The position numbers and the translations under genes are program-made. Shown here in pieces: positions 1 to 64,000 of a stretch of 64,000 nt of DNA. The first letter of the stretch is position 1, and each line of letters opens with the position of its first letter. The notes under the pieces were generated by a model. That model made no database searches, was not told the origin of the DNA, and saw only the letters and a list, made by a program, of their open reading frames with translations. The stretch covers positions 152,243,544 to 152,307,543 of the forward strand of contig JBAIZL010000001.1 of NCBI GenBank assembly GCA_036971475.1. Direction: 5' to 3'. The DNA is from Prosapia bicincta (taxonomy: Eukaryota > Arthropoda > Insecta > Hemiptera > Cercopidae).

Positions 1-632
1 ATTGCAAGGAGACTATAATAACATTGTAACTAAGATGATGAGTATAGTATTTGCACATGAACAAAAACTCAATGTGTATATTGAAGAACAATCAAACAGT
101 GATTATTCCAGCTTCCCTTCAGTTAAAACACTGTTTGATGAAAATCCTGATGAAAGTCAAAATGTTTTCGATTTACTAAAACTGTTGAAAGACCTGAAGG
201 AAGAAATGTCTCAGAGGTTTAGTGACTTCAGGAAGTATCAAGAACCATTTCGCTTGGTAGAAAATCCATGGGCAATGAAACCAGCTAATGTAGCTCATCT
301 TTCTGTTTTTGGATATGAAGCTAGGGATTTAAAAAATGAATTAATCGATCTTCAGAACGATACGGAACTCAAAAGTATTTTTGAAGAATAAAGCTCACTA
401 TGAGTTTTGGAGGGTTGTTGAAAAGGACAAATTTCCTAACTTACTTGAATGTGCTCAGAAAATATTGTGTTTTTTCAGTAAGCTGAAGTTTGTAAAAAAC
501 AAGTACAGATTTAGGCTAACAAGTGAGAATGTTGAGAACATTTTAAGAATTTCAGTTTTTTCCCAACCTGCCAACATAGATGCCATATTAGAGGACTGTG
601 AAAGATTTCGCCCATCAACTTCAAAGAATTAA
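1..632 (+). pseudogene. hAT transposase C-terminus (GTF2IRD2/EPM2AIP1-like type), frameshifted
   Basis: Two overlapping frames (2-391 and 381-632) read as one hAT transposase C-terminus. The first has RFSDFRKYQEPFRLVENPW and LIDLQNDTELK; the second has EFWRVVEKDKFPNLLECAQK followed by LTSENVENILRISV, the hAT dimerisation region. A +1 shift lies at about 385. Between CFFS and KLKFVKNKYR the usual serine/cysteine-rich STY-CE-FS stretch is missing, so the copy is doubly broken. Domesticated relatives exist in vertebrates, but the TIR and damage mark this as a transposon remnant. Confidence 0.75.
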
Positions 633-818
633 CTAAGTAAAAAAAGACATTTTCAAACTTTTTTATGCGCAAAACAGTTTATTTATGTTGGTAATGTAAT
701 AAACGTATGTTATAATCATATTGTTTGTCAGTTATTTAGTGCCTCTTGTACTTGTGGCCCTCAAGAAAATTTTATGCAAAATGTTTGGCTCTCAAAGTAT
801 TCCTAGTGAGGACCCCTG
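1..818 (+). mobile_element. hAT-type DNA transposon, 3' part
   Basis: The last 818 bases of a hAT element that starts left of the window. It ends in gaggacccctg, the complement of the CAGGGGTCCTC-type terminal inverted repeat common in hAT elements. The next eight bases (atctagac, 819-826) are the expected position of the 8-bp target duplication; the partner copy is off window. It carries the C-terminal part of a transposase. Confidence 0.75.
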
Positions 819-1148
819 ATCTAGACAATATATTTGTGTCAATTATAATCATTTACTTGTTACATTAGCTATGTTTCTAATTATTCTGTAGAATTAACAC
901 CTAGTTGAATTAAACCATATTAATTCAATAGGGGTTTCCCTAAATTTTTGCTTCGAACAAAGTAACATTGACTAAAAAATACATATTCTTGAAACTCCCC
1001 CCCCCCCAAAAAATTGGAACACAAAGTTAATGATTACAGTGATAGCATATAGAGATTTAAAAATAAACTTTAATTGTCCATTGGTTGCTGAAAATTGGCA
1101 AAAACGAACCTCATGAAAAGTATGATTAAAAATAACCAGGTTCCTCAC

Positions 1149-63555
<62,407 letters not shown>

Positions 63556-63968
63556 CTGAAATATAAGATAAAATAAATTCACTGGGTATCCAATTATAGT
63601 CTTTAAGTCAAAAGTGTCTCAAAGATTCCACTAGCCCGAAAGGAGCTTAAAAGGCTTATAGGAGGCCAATTGTTTTTTGTAACAAATTCAGGGGTTGGTT
63701 TCCCTGAGAGGTTTATTCCTTGAGTTACAGGTTTGGAACCAGGGTTCGGAGTCAAGGGATAAACCATTACTTTCTTGTAGACAAGGAGTAGTTAACAAGG
63801 TGAGGTGAGTGAAGTAAAGTAGATGGGTTAGCTGGAGGTGTGCAAAAGGGCAGAGAGGCAGAGTGGGGTAAGGCCTGTGAGAGTCTGGAATTGCATCTGC
63901 TAAACAGAAATCTATAACTGACCTTTTTCTAAGTAATTTTACAGTACTGTATGGACACTGCAGTATGT
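63556..63968. other. Intronic spacer
   Basis: Slightly G-rich at 63700-63900; no motif or frame recognised. Confidence 0.4.
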
Positions 63969-64000
63969 ACGAGGCATGTTTTTAAAGTAAGTACCGTTTC
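63969..64000. mobile_element. mariner terminal repeat, truncated by window edge
   Basis: tacgaggcatgtttttaaag then taagtaccgtttc is a familiar mariner TIR (tacgagg...aagtaagtaccgttt). The element body continues beyond base 64000. Confidence 0.7.

Overview
The window is a stretch of an AT-rich animal nuclear genome. Long introns with GT-AG splice sites, mariner, Tigger, piggyBac, hAT and Penelope-like elements, and long (TA)n tracts all point to a metazoan, most likely an arthropod or another invertebrate. I cannot place it more precisely.

The only host gene I can support well is on the minus strand and crosses almost the whole window. Fourteen coding exons (63555 down to 1149) join in frame through every intron. 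They encode about 893 residues of a coiled-coil protein that I identify as the centriole-duplication scaffold Cep152 (Asterless). The start lies beyond base 64000 and the end lies before base 1, so this is the internal part of the gene. Introns make up about 96% of the locus.

The introns hold a dense layer of mobile elements. From left to right: hAT transposase remnant (1-818); Penelope-like (PLE) debris, (TA)n tracts and a dead mariner (2.0-4.4 kb); PLE endonuclease fragment (5.8 kb); inverted PLE termini (6.8-7.2 kb); PLE reverse transcriptase fragment and a mariner with an inverted duplication (12.4-13.8 kb); PLE foldback (15.3-15.7 kb); a Tigger-type MITE filled by a 50-bp satellite (16.4-17.6 kb); Tigger-type MITEs (19.9, 27.4 kb); piggyBac-type elements (24.5, 37.1, 47.9, 50.3 kb); a dead Tigger (26.0-27.3 kb); PLE inverted repeats (28.6-29.3 kb); a 5-kb PLE and palindrome cluster in (TA)n (30.3-35.8 kb); hAT MITEs (35.9, 39.3 kb); PLE fragments (40.5, 43.0, 47.3 kb); a mariner-end element (51.7 kb) and a mariner remnant (58.4 kb); a Tigger with both TIRs (61.3-63.2 kb); and a mariner end that runs off the right edge.

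The most interesting theme is a repeated short fold, CUGANGA - hairpin - GAAA, resembling the conserved core of hammerhead ribozymes. It recurs in at least eight sequence-divergent PLE or foldback units. It sits just after, overlapping, or replacing the end of PLE ORFs, and is often flanked by 25-35 bp inverted repeats. PLEs are known to carry hammerhead motifs; the number of families here, the foldback packaging and the overlap with the ORF stop codon deserve testing.
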